Origin: Hexactinellida sp. DTS-2022
Taxonomy: Eukaryota; Porifera; Hexactinellida
Length of the DNA: 64,000 nucleotides
NCBI GenBank assembly: GCA_028753945.1
Contig: JAPNXP010000007.1
Location: 4,960,001 to 5,024,000 of the forward strand
Direction of reading: 5' to 3'
Every line of letters starts with the position of its first letter. Positions within the stretch are counted from its first letter, which is position 1. A program made the position numbers and the translations under genes. This document shows positions 32,239 to 43,043 of this stretch, in pieces. The notes below the pieces were generated by a model. That model was not told the origin of the DNA and made no database searches. It saw only the letters and a program-made list of their open reading frames with translations.

Positions 32239-34047
32239 TTAATCCTTGGTGAAAAGATGGTACGCATACTGGTAAGCGGATCTGTTGCTGAGATCCTCGT
32301 CCACGCGAAAGTTCGTCAGTCTCTTGCGGTAGTTAACAGCTACCAACACGTACAGAGTGAGGAATACTAGTGTCAAGAGCGTACCAACTAGGTATAGAAA
32401 TACTGTACTAGATTTTCCCGGACAATTCGTGTAATACCAACAATTTCCGGCCAAGTTTTGATCAAGCACAGTTTCACACTTGTCATAGTCTTTCAGGTTA
32501 CATCTGCAACTGCTATTAACTTGGGCGAGTAGGATTAACACAACTGATATTATAGTACCGAATCCTCGTGATCCCTGTAAGCTCCCAAATATTAGTCCAC
32601 GCATGCTAGAGGGCGACTGGGCAAAGGTAAACTCGCGAATAGTAGCATATGCGAAACTGTCACCCAGACCGAGTAGGATGTATAGGGGTATTATTGCGAA
32701 AATTGTCAAGTGAGATCCGTAGTAAGTCGATAGGATAGTATTCCGCTCACAGCTTGCTAATTCAGAGCGAGCAAGTTCTATGAAAATCGCCAGAAATAAG
32801 GTTAATAGCCCACACCCCAATCCAATCCCTATTCCCGTTAGCATGTTGGGGTACCATCTACTGAACCGTCTGTATATAACTGCGTTTAGTAACACTATTA
32901 GTGGTAGAGATACTATGTTGCCGAATTGGAAAATAAAAGTTATAAGGATAATACGGTCCGACCTGCTTTCAGTAGACCCCGGCCAGTTCATGTGCAGGCC
33001 CATTTTAATGAAGATAGAATAGGTAGTCGCTCTTATTGCGAAGAACCACATGAACGAGAGGAATATCGCTATGAGTCGGTAGAACGTTTTAACTTCTTGT
33101 ATCCATTCTACTGTGTATCTTCCTCCTTGCGAAGCTTTTCCGTTATCAAGCACTGATGTGGGGAATCTTAATGATTTCCGGGTGAAGAGAGTTTTCTCTT
33201 TATTCGCTTGCTTTATCGCAAACCAAGTGGTCCGACTTATTTGCGCTATCGGGTTTTGCCTGACCGTGTTCTCATCAAAGTCCTTTCTATACAAACGTAA
33301 TATTATGATTATTATAGCTATCGAGGTGGGTGGGACCATCACATACACTGCAATGCTACCTGTGAAAATTATATACTCAAACGGGACCACAGTTAATCCA
33401 GCTATCATTGCTCCTAGCACACCTATGAAATGGTAGATGTGGAAATAGTTATGTTTCTGTGACTCATTAGCATCTTCCAACAGCTCAGCTCCATACAGAC
33501 AAAGATTAGCGTGGTACCCCGAGTAAAACACGTTGATCAACAATAAACAAATGAGGATTAAGAATAGGTAGGCATAGCTCAGTTCGAGTTGGCCTGTATC
33601 ACACGAGATACTTCGTACATAGTCACTTTTTAAGCTGATAAGGTCCTCTGAAATGCATTTGCTATACACGGACAACACTACCAATATTGAGAAGCAAATA
33701 GTACTTAGGAACATTCCCCATGTGCTTACAATCAGCACTTTATAACGTCCGAAATAGGTGTCAGTTAGAAACCCAGTTATTGGTGCGATTAGGTAGCCTA
33801 TACCTAGAAAACAACCGAAAATAATAGAAGATAGAATCGAACTGAAATCTTCTAAATCAACAATATTGAAGTATGCTCGTGATATTATTGTTATGTTAGT
33901 GAAGATTGAATAGTAAGCTAGCTTAATCAGGAAATTAACTGCATGCAGGACAATCACAGCTCGATGGTATTTAAGCGCGAAATTGAACTTGTCTTTAACC
34001 GTGGCCGTGGGCGACTTATTTCCAGCTTGAACGTTTATTAATTCCAT
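32239..34047 (-). CDS. Proton-coupled oligopeptide transporter, SLC15 (POT/PTR) family
   Basis: An intronless 602-residue membrane protein with about 12 hydrophobic helices. The POT signature in helices 2-3 is visible: GYLIAPITGFLTDTYFGRYK (about residues 79-98), followed by a second signature-like block near helix 5 (FYSGYHANLCLYGAELLED). A long extracellular loop near residues 515-545 contains several cysteines. Family members co-transport di/tripeptides or histidine with protons across plasma or lysosomal membranes. SLC15A3/A4-like rather than SLC15A1/A2, because there is no very large extracellular domain. Not all EXXER-type helix 1 residues are obvious, so the substrate is uncertain. It is head-to-head with the multi-PDZ gene, 268 bp between start codons. 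Confidence 0.85.
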   Translation of the reverse strand: MELINVQAGNKSPTATVKDKFNFALKYHRAVIVLHAVNFLIKLAYYSIFTNITIISRAYFNIVDLEDFSSILSSIIFGCFLGIGYLIAPITGFLTDTYFGRYKVLIVSTWGMFLSTICFSILVVLSVYSKCISEDLISLKSDYVRSISCDTGQLELSYAYLFLILICLLLINVFYSGYHANLCLYGAELLEDANESQKHNYFHIYHFIGVLGAMIAGLTVVPFEYIIFTGSIAVYVMVPPTSIAIIIIILRLYRKDFDENTVRQNPIAQISRTTWFAIKQANKEKTLFTRKSLRFPTSVLDNGKASQGGRYTVEWIQEVKTFYRLIAIFLSFMWFFAIRATTYSIFIKMGLHMNWPGSTESRSDRIILITFIFQFGNIVSLPLIVLLNAVIYRRFSRWYPNMLTGIGIGLGCGLLTLFLAIFIELARSELASCERNTILSTYYGSHLTIFAIIPLYILLGLGDSFAYATIREFTFAQSPSSMRGLIFGSLQGSRGFGTIISVVLILLAQVNSSCRCNLKDYDKCETVLDQNLAGNCWYYTNCPGKSSTVFLYLVGTLLTLVFLTLYVLVAVNYRKRLTNFRVDEDLSNRSAYQYAYHLFTKD

Positions 34048-34315
34048 TACAGGTTACAATAGAATTAGCTAATACAATTATAATACTATTGCTATGCCCC
34101 CTTGAGCTTATCCCAGTCATTTAGGTGGCTAGTAATACGATCCTATGGAGTTCATTACTGTACTATATCCATTGCATTCCTAAGCCGTAGTATTAACTGC
34201 TTACAGCTGCACTATAAGGTATTTTATTCCATTCTTTCTCTCAATAGCAAAATTCACTTGGCCTATAGACTGAATGAATTCTATTAGATAAAATTTTCTC
34301 TCAACTCGCTAAGTT
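34048..34315. promoter_or_regulatory. Shared intergenic region of divergent genes
   Basis: 268 bp separate the start codons of the minus-strand SLC15-type gene and the plus-strand multi-PDZ gene. Such a short head-to-head gap must contain both promoters or a bidirectional one. I see no clear TATA box or known motif. Position is the only evidence. Confidence 0.5.
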
Positions 34316-37300
34316 ATGGCACATAAAGATAAATCAACTCAACCCATTGGAACAAATAGGGTTTGTTTAGGCAATAAAAATGACCACGTAAAGAGTGTCC
34401 TCACAAAGATTCATCAACTATTCATAGATCACAACTCGAGCAGCAATAATAAGATTCCTAAACAGAAACAATCTAACTCTTCCACTCAAGAGCTCAGATT
34501 GCAACGGACACACGAAACAAACGGGCCTGTCACACCACAAGTTCCATCATCACGAGAATTCGATAAAGCTATTGCCGTTCTCAAGTCAGATGCTTTCACG
34601 TGTATTTACAATGCGAATAAAAATATCAGAGAGTCTCGTCTCATCAATAATGACGCAGATAATAAGTTTGACTTTCAATACGATGGAGAGGTGGTCATAC
34701 TGCTAGATGAACCTCCCATGTACCAATTTCTGAAAAGGGAATCACACCCTCCTTCGCCCTGTCTAAGCCACAAATCAAACTTGATTGAGTCACAAAAGTC
34801 AAACCGAAGCAGCTTGAATAGTGAAACCAGTGACAGTCAGCCACGCTACCAGGTACATTGTAAAGTGTTGTGTTATTCCTAAATTCCTATTGGCTTTATT
34901 AGTTACATACTTTCATGTGAATTAAGAAATCGCGCTATAATGCAACATCTTAATTAACTGAGTGTGAAAATAAATACCGAAATGTGCTTGTAATCTTGCA
35001 TCTATTCGAAAGTATACCATCTATGTCCTGGAATGCAAATTAACTTTTAGAGTAATTTGTAGCTACATTCCAACTAACCAGAGGAATTCTGCTAGATACA
35101 CCAAATTACGGTATTTCGCATTTTTGTGACCAACGAGTCTTATTTATAGTGCTCCGAATTGAAATTTGGAGATTTCGGAATGTGTAATTTCTTAGTTCAG
35201 CCAATTGAATGTAATTCCATGTTTGTAATAATATTTATTTTGAGTTACTTATCTCCCTTTCTATAATTTCCGAAGTGATTCTCTATTTATACCATTTAGG
35301 CAAGTGGAATGCAGTCGAAGCGGATTTCAATCACTTTCGGGCAGAACCTAGAACCGGTCGGTCTCAGCATAAAGCGACTCGAGCTGTCAGAAGGCGCGAT
35401 TTCCGGTATTTACATAAAAGGAATTCAGCCTAACTCCCCTGCCGCCAGAGACGGGAGACTGAAGGTATTCGACGAACTTATAGAGGTGAATGACAGGCCG
35501 GTCAGACAGTACCCAGAGGAGCAATTGAAGGCTCTTTTCGCGCAGCGGGGACACACCCTCAAACTAACCGTGTACAGGAACAGTTCAGCTGCCATTCTCC
35601 ACGGCATTGGCTACCCGATACCCAACGACAACTCGGGCGAGGACCCCCCCAGCACATTCCATTCGCCCTCTAACTCTGACAGCGTCGAGTATGTAGAGCT
35701 GCACAGCGACATGCGAGACTTTGGGTTCTTCGTTGCGCCGGGCTGCGGCGAGTACCCAGTTATTAACCACATTTCCCCCGGCAGCGCGAGTCAGCTGGAC
35801 ACACGACTGCGTATTGGCGACGAGCTGATGCTTGTCAACGAGCACCACGTCAGGAATGTGGCTTCTCAGCGGGTGATGGAGCTGCTACAGAACTACTCGG
35901 ACCTGGTGCTGAAAGTGAGACACGTGTCCGACCCGGTCGATAAGACCCCGACCGAGTTCTCTCCCCAGGCCCTCTCGGACCCCTCGGACTCGGAGACAGT
36001 CTCTGTTATACTGAAGAGAGACTCGAGAGGGTCGCTTGGCATCATGATACAGGGCGTGACGTCAGAGGGGGCTGAGGACGTGTCGCCCGACGAGGGGATA
36101 TACATCGCCAAGGTTGTGCCGGAGGGACCAGCTGCTCTCAGCGGGCTGGTCCGGGAGGGCGATAAGATCGTAAGGGTTAACGGCGCTAGTCTGAAGGGAC
36201 TCCGGCCGGCGCGGGCCCTGGCCCTGGTTAAGAAGGGCGGGAACCCAGTGTGCCTGGTGTTGGAGCGCGGGAGGAGACAGGACCTGGGTCTGCCGTACGA
36301 GCCGGAGAGTAGCGCGCACGGACAGGAGGGCAGCTTTAACGTGCCGAGTGTCAGCGACACCTCTGAGCACTTCGCACAAGACGAGTCGGTTAAGTCCAGC
36401 AGCATACACTCCGGGGTTAGCTCCATACACGGGTTCTACCCCTCCCGTCTCTCGGAGGCGTGTCTGGAGTTCTCACACGACCCGCAGGGGGCCCTCTATC
36501 TGGGCGTGGTCCCTAAGGAGGAGAAGATCAGACTGGTGGACCTCTGGCAGCCGCGCGTCGGCTCCGAGAAGATCGTTAAGATCGCCCAGCTGAGCAAGTA
36601 CAGTCCGGGCGGGGAGATCGGACTGGAGATTCAGCCGGAACCGGTGTACAACCAGAGCAGCGAGCTGTCCGGCATGCGCACGATTATATCCGGCATCAGC
36701 CCGGGCCCGGCCGAGGCGGACGGCATTCTGCTGGAGGGGGACGAGCTGCTGGAGATCAACGGGGTGCGCGTCACAGACGTGCACTACGATGACGTAGTCG
36801 CGCTGCTTAAGGCGACGCCGCTGCAGGTGCGACTGGTGGTGGCGCGGCCGCACACGCGCGGGAATATCCCCTCGCACTACCTGATGAACGGATCCAGTGT
36901 GTCCTCTTCTGACGGAGAGTCTCCCGCTGGGACGCTAGACCTGACCAGGAAGAAAGTGTTCAGGACGAGCAAGTCACGCAACCAGGAGCATACCATGGGT
37001 AGCATGACGTATCCACGCAGCGCGCCTATAGGGGGACTGATGCAAACTGACCTGGACGAGGCGGGCGAGGAGGAGAACATCCAGGTTCTGAGACAAATGC
37101 AGGAACAGAAGCTGAGGGAGCAGCAGAAACTGCTCGAACAGATGCAGTGCGAGAAGGAACAGCTAGAGAGAGAAATATTCTCAAAGAAACAATTGAATAA
37201 CGAAGACAAATCTCAGCTGAGAGCCAACCTACAGCAAGTTCAACTCAAATACGAGAAAGATTCAACTCTCCCGCGTCCCTCCCGCTACTCTAAGCTACCT

Positions 37301-40300
37301 TCATACAAGTACTCTGATCCCGACTCTTTCGACCAGTCCCCACACACCTGTATAACCTCTGGCATCGCCACCACGCCGCGGGCCCCTAAGAACCCCCTCT
37401 CCACTCGCGGGAGTTTCAAGGAGGCCTCCTCTTCTCTCTCCAGCAGTCCCCAGCCCCCACTCAAGGCAAACAGACCCAACAAAGCAAAGGTCCCAGAATT
37501 AGACCTCACGCCTAATGAGGAGGACCTCCTACACCTGGTGTGTGTCCCCTTCCAGCGAGAGCCCAGCAAGGGCCAAATGCCGCGCGCGCTGATCCCATTC
37601 CCCGTCTCGACTCACAGCGCTACGACCAGTGACGACGAGTCTATTCACTCTCCCCACAAGCTCTCCTTTCCCGAGCAGAGCCTGCTGGCCCCCATCCTGC
37701 AGGAGGCCGAGACTCCGCTCTCCAGGCGCGAAACGGAGCCGCGGGAGACAGCCGCCATACGGGAGGAGATAACCGTCACTAAGGAGGAGACGCTGGGCAT
37801 CGGAATAGACAGGGAGAGAGACCTGGTGAATAAGGGGAAATTCAAAATAGTTATAATAGCTATCCTGGCTGGGTCCCCAGCGGCTAAAGATGGCCTCTTG
37901 AAGATCGGAGACGAGCTGCTCTCGATTAACACGCACAACGTGGTTGGGAAATCGAAGGAAGAGGTCGCTCTACAGATAACGAACCTCCAAAAGGGCCCAG
38001 TGGTTCTAACTGTCATGCACAAACAACACGACACTCTCACCAAGAATGAGAAGTCTCCGCCACCCAAACAGGTGTCAAAAGCCGCGAATCAAGACTTCTC
38101 TTCCCCCAAGCGGACGTACACACCTATTGCCTCGGAGAAGAGCTACTTGTACAAGAAACCAATGGAAAAAGCGTTCTCACTCAGCACGATTTCTGACGGA
38201 AGTAAATTTGACTTTCTCGGCTCTCGCATTACGCACTCCAGCTCCAACAGCAACAACTCACTGAATGAGAACATCGATCCGTATCCCTTCAGAATGCCAC
38301 TATTTCCGCAGGATGGCAGCGTGCCACACAAAGCGTGGGACGACTTCAACATGGAGCAAGAGTCCCTGGAGACAGAAGAGGGCCATAGGCATCGCAGATC
38401 TAAATCCCTAGACTTAGAACAGAAAGAAGATGCGAATTCCAACTCTCTGGATGATATCCCAACTAGCCTACTCGACCAGGACATCTCCGTGTTCCCACAT
38501 TCGACAGAGGAGCAGAATGGTATCTCTAAGAAGTCTATCCCCATTCAAAGGGGCCAGGAATCTCCTCACGAGTCTACTGGACATTCCAAGTACCCACACT
38601 CGTCTCCACCGTCTCAGCCGCCGCAGAGACAGCCCGTGCCGCGGGGCGTGGTCAGAGAGGTGCATCTCTCTCGCAAAAGCAACGCCAATCTGGGGATTAG
38701 TATCGTGGAGAAGTTCATCCCTGGCGTGAGGGTGCAGCATAAAGGGATATTCATAAAGTCGATAGCGGACCCCATTCTGCTGTCCGGACAGCTGGAACAA
38801 GACGACCAAATCCTGGAGGTGAACGGAATAGATATGAACGGGTTTATACATGATCAGGCCGTTAACCTCATTAAGAAGGCAAGCGAACCGGTTATACTGA
38901 AAGTCTTACACTCACCTGAATTCGTAAAGAGAATTTCTTTGGAAAGAATCGCACAAGAACACATGGAATTAGGCGGGGAAATAATACACTCGTATTTCGT
39001 TACCGGCAAAAAAGGATCCGGTATCGTGGTAGAGTTAGCTAAGCCTATTAACGAGAGGACCGGCAGATCCTATTTCAAGATATCCGAAGTCGTAAAGCGA
39101 TCCAATGCGGAGGAAAGCAAGAATATTATGAGAGATGACGTCATCATTAACGTTAACGGAGTTGACGCGGTTGGTATAGTGCACCAACAGCTGGTTAAGC
39201 TGCTTAACACGCCTCACTGCGAGGTCTCGATAATCCTGTCTCGGGTGGCGAGAGCTAACTCCAGTGCCAACAACTCCCCACACGAGACAAACAATGGGAA
39301 CTACAAATCTAGGTCGAGACGGTATCTGAAGAGCTGTCTCATAGACAAGCTGCATGAGGTCGAGATTTACGTAGAATCGCAGGTAGCAGCTAACCACAAA
39401 CAGATCGTACTTATATCTAGTGTCCAATCGAAGCATCCTTCATTTCTAGAAGAGATACACCCTGGGGACGAGTTGGTAGCGATCAACAAGAAGAACCTCT
39501 CCGGCTGTAAGGTTGAGAGCGTGCAGAGGTGGCTGTACGAGCTACGCGGCACGCCCCAATACGAAATATCTTTCTACTCGAGCGCGCCGCACAGCACCAG
39601 CACCAGCACCGGGTCGGCGCACTCGTACGAACAGGAGTCCGCGCGCCCCGCCTACGCGAAGCAGCTGTCCGCCCAGTTCACGTACGTGTTCCTGAAGGAG
39701 GGCCGCGAGGACGTGGGGCTCGTGCTCGTGGACGGAGAGGTGGACGGGGTATACATCGAGGAGGTGGACCCCAACGGGCTGGCGGCCGCGGACCCCCGCA
39801 TACGCCCGGGCTGCAGGGTAGTCGCTATCAACGAGAGGAACCTAATGAATGACGAGGCCACCTTTGTGGAGATGGTGCTTAACGGAGTGGTGGGACAGGT
39901 GTCGCTAACGCTGGAGAGCTCGTTCATACAGAAAGTGTCGCGTAAGCAGATGGAGGCACACGGGTACTTCCGGTACTCCTCAGAGAGCAGCCAGGACCTG
40001 TCCCACTCGCCGCAGCCCCCCAGGAGCATGGCCCCGCCCCCGCAGATACACACAGAGTACTCGCATAAGCGGGGCACCCGCACCGTTAAGCTGGTGAGGG
40101 AAGGGGACAAGGGGTTCGGCCTGACCCTCAGGGGCGGCGCTAACACGAGTCACGGAGACCTCCCGCTTTTCGTGGGGAAAGTGTACCCGCACCAGGCCGC
40201 CTTCCGGTCGGGACAGGTGCAGGAGCGTGACGTCATCCTGGCCATCAACGAGATTCCCACACTGGGCATGACCTGTGCGGAAGCGGTGGCCGTGCTAAAG

Positions 40301-40981
40301 TCGCATAAAGTCGTCACGCTGACTCTCTCGGACGAAAAGGATCCGATTGTGGATATCGTGCTGCCGCACCAGAGGAACAGCGGGCTCCTCAACGAGCTGA
40401 CGTCATCGAGAGAGTCGCTCAGGTCGCGAGAAGGATTCGTGCCTCAACCGCAGAACAACTCTAATCCCGAGCGGAAATACGCGTACCATCCGTACCACCC
40501 CGTATCCACGCCCCCGATGCACTACACCACCAATGTCCTGATCCCGGCCTACCCGCCCAACCTGTACCCAGAGTGGGGCGCGCAGTACGTGCCCGCTCAC
40601 GTCATGCCTCCGCACGAAAAGATAATCACAGCCCCCGAGCCGCCCCCCTACGAGATGGTGTCACAGAACTACATCATTAAGCAGGATCCCAATCTGATAT
40701 GGGTGCACCTAAAGAGCACACAGAGAGGGTTCGGATTCAGTATTAGCGGCGGCGTGGACAACATGTCCGGGCCACAGCCGATACTAATCAAGTCTATGAC
40801 AGAAGACGGCGCTGCGAAACTTGACGGGAATTTCGCGGTCGGCGACGAGATTTGTGCTGTGAATGGTTATTCGTTGATAAACGTTACGCACCAGCAAGCA
40901 GTGAGCATTTTGAAACAGTGCCAAGAAAAATTGAAGCCAGACCAGGAAGTACAGTTATTGATAAGAAAGCGACAAATATAA
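34316..40981 (+). CDS. Multi-PDZ scaffold protein (MPDZ/PATJ-like, 11 PDZ domains)
   Basis: Exon 1 (34316-34852) and exon 2 (35300-40981) join in phase 0 to 2072 residues. Exon 1 contains a segment resembling an L27 domain (VKSVLTKIHQLFIDH, then after about 45 inserted residues FDKAIAVLKSDAFTCIYNAN). Exon 2, 5.68 kb without an intron, encodes 11 PDZ domains at about full-protein residues 187-272, 308-387, 412-502, 599-695, 1002-1086, 1296-1383, 1405-1493, 1533-1606, 1638-1718, 1773-1857 and 1978-2070. Typical carboxylate loops include GLSI, GIMI, GISI, GLTL and GFGFSI; PDZ8 is degenerate. A coiled coil lies at about 770-833 and a PPPY (WW-binding) motif precedes the last PDZ. MPDZ/PATJ proteins organise apical junction and polarity complexes. 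The last PDZ with GFGFSISGG resembles MAGI proteins, so the mix is unusual and exact orthology is open. Confidence 0.88.
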
Positions 40982-41182
40982 TAATCTGTTTAATGTATTG
41001 CCTGTATGTTTTTTAAATCGTGTATCTTTCTATTTCAATACCACCCCTATATATTCAATAGCTTTTGTTGTCCCACACACAACTTGGTTAGGTGATTGTT
41101 TCTATTCATAGTTTAACGAGAATTTATATATCATTTTAATACGCAATAATAATCTCAGGATTTATATTTTCATAGTTTCTAT

Positions 41183-41337
41183 ACAGTCAGGTCTGCTTAT
41201 TGTGAGCAAGCCCTATGGTTCCAAATTAACAACTTACATAGGGTTTGTATTAAGTTGAGTTCGCTTATTATAAAGTCTCTCTATTATGAACACAATTTTT
41301 GTCCCTTGAATGTTCTTAATAAAAGAACCTGACTGTA
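41183..41337. mobile_element. Inverted-repeat element with ACAGTCAGG termini
   Basis: ACAGTCAGGTCTGCTTATTG at the left and AAAGAACCTGACTGTA at the right. Words such as GACTTTATAATAAGC (on either strand) and GTCCCTTGAATGTTC recur at about 47100-47250 and 58208-58394. Similar in style to pogo/Tigger MITEs. Confidence 0.7.
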
Positions 41338-41810
41338 ATGTAAGCACAGCCAAAGACAGTTAGTGAATTCAGCCTAGAATTTAGCCACCTTATATGCAAC
41401 TCGTGACTTAATTGACTTCTTCCAATACAATTCTTATTTGATCTGTTAAATTACGAATTTCAATAATAGTTAAGTTGTTGCCCATATTATATCGTTAATA
41501 ATTATAATTGAGTTCTTATACCTGTCGTTAGAACATACGCCAGGGGACCTTCAATATATGTATTCTTATACACACATCTTAACCTAAGTCATAGCCTATG
41601 CCTAAGTATAATATTTAGAACTAAACCTATTCTCATTAGTTACGTCATATTAATGTTCTACGTACCTACGAGAGTATACCGGTATTAACCGCCATGAGCC
41701 CGCGGCCCGTTCGGGCTTCTGACCGTAGGGTCGGGCCGGCCTATAACTATCAGAACTGGAAGCATTAATTCAAATTTTCCGAGCTTTTTCGCCTTTGATT
41801 TATATAGTAT

Positions 41811-41952
41811 ACAGTAAACTCATGTTATAACGAAGTCGGATATAACGAAATGGATATTTTCCCCCAGAATATTAAATGCATTAATTTTTATCCGCATATA
41901 ACGAAGGAATTTACAGGTCCCAAGCACTTCGTTATAACGAGAGTTCACTGTA
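41811..41952. mobile_element. MITE of the GTTATAACGAAG family
   Basis: ACAGTAAACTCATGTTATAACG at the left, CGTTATAACGAGAGTTCACTGTA at the right; inside TTTCCCCCAGA and GGAATTTACAGGTCCC. Other copies: 21054-21229, 45478-45565 (truncated), 49084-49222 and 54790-54936. Confidence 0.75.
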
Positions 41953-42431
41953 GTTCAAATCTAACTACGTATCTCTCATGAACTGCCTTTTGTGCTAATT
42001 CAGCTACTTTACCTGGCGCCAACCGATCGGCATCTGGTCAAGATAACTGGTAATCTGTTTGCTAATTTATAGTTTACACGATAATTAATTTATACAACTA
42101 TTTCACAATATTGTAACTGTATTTCTCATGTCTTAATTAATTTATTAGTTTATTGCAGACAAGTTTTTATTAGTCCGGGCTCGGGCCGAAAAGGCATGTT
42201 GCAACTTATAATGCCTAGAATAGTTTTTTTGCGTCTAGGTGAAAATTCAGCACTTTATTATCTAATTAGTATTACCCCTGTGATACCCAATATTCACCTT
42301 ATACGCTGCTTTATTAACTTTTAACACTGAATTTACAATTTATATTACTACTATACTAACTACGTATATTGTAATATCACATAAATAATAAATGTACACC
42401 AGTCAGTACTCTCTCTCTCCTCTCTCTTTTC

Positions 42432-42614
42432 TTAAGACTTTGAGCCGTAGACTTTCCGTCCCACGAATCCCAGGATAATACAGGTAGTTATGAACCCGAT
42501 AATGAGTATTATCACCAACGCTAATCCGTCCAGAGCTCCGAACGCGTAAGCTTCTATCGGCGTAAACAAACTGCTCAGGAGAAGCGAGAAAAAGCAAACT
42601 AGTTCTGTTGTCAT
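42432..42614 (-). CDS. SMIM30: SMIM30-like small membrane protein
   Basis: A 60-residue product: an N-terminal hydrophobic signal-like stretch (LVCFFSLLLSSLF, ending near IEAYA), a short spacer with GALDGLAL, then one membrane helix (VIILIIGFITTCIILGF) and a basic tail ending RKVYGSKS. Human SMIM30 has 59 residues in the same order: signal peptide, VEAVEAGDAIAL-like spacer, membrane segment, RKRNG-type tail. Such micropeptides act in the ER/Golgi membrane. Short length makes chance similarity possible, but length, order and spacing all agree. An ATG in good context is present. It lies in a single exon on the same strand as LRRK, 429 bp upstream? No: it is downstream of the LRRK stop. Confidence 0.7.
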   Translation of the reverse strand: MTTELVCFFSLLLSSLFTPIEAYAFGALDGLALVIILIIGFITTCIILGFVGRKVYGSKS

Positions 42615-43043
42615 TTCTGTTATTTGTTTGTTCTGTGATCACAAATATATATACACACAATACTGACTCTATTCAAGTGAATATGATATTATTATAATAG
42701 CCTCTGATTGAGAATATTAATAAGGCAGCCTGCTATAGGACTAATGTATTTGGAGGAAACCATGCGTGCAATTTGAGAAGTCTCTCCGAGCATCTATTGT
42801 GCTTACACAATGCTGCTTCTTAAATTGTATGGCGAATTAATACAGTCTCTATTCTATTATTAATTTTTAGTTAATTAATACCAGAACAATTGTGCTTTTA
42901 ATATATAGATTACCGGCGGCTATTTGTGGAATTCTATAATTATATTTGGATGTTTAATTTAACTTGGAGGGAATCTTGGTAATAACCCGCTTAATTTGAG
43001 TGTTGGACAAATATGAGATTACATGCATAAGCAGAGAGTCTAT
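42615..43043. other. Spacer between SMIM30-like and LRRK genes
   Basis: 429 bp, AT-rich, between the LRRK stop codon and the SMIM30-like start (both minus strand). It should hold the LRRK 3' UTR and the SMIM30-like promoter. No repeat or motif recognised. Confidence 0.4.

Larger units (their letters stand above)
40982..42431. other. Spacer with MITEs between multi-PDZ and SMIM30-like genes
   Basis: Contains a CAGTCAGG element at 41183-41337 and a GTTATAACGAAG element at 41811-41952. Near 41695-41745 and 42170-42190 are GC-rich words (CGGCCCGTTCGGGC, CCGGGCTCGGGCCGAA) that look like the two ends of another, degraded repeat. No gene. Confidence 0.5.

Noticed and set aside
35425-40615. Many antisense and shifted ORFs of 60-180 codons across the PDZ exon
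   Set aside because: Shadows of a long GC-rich coding exon; the plus frame alone shows domain structure.
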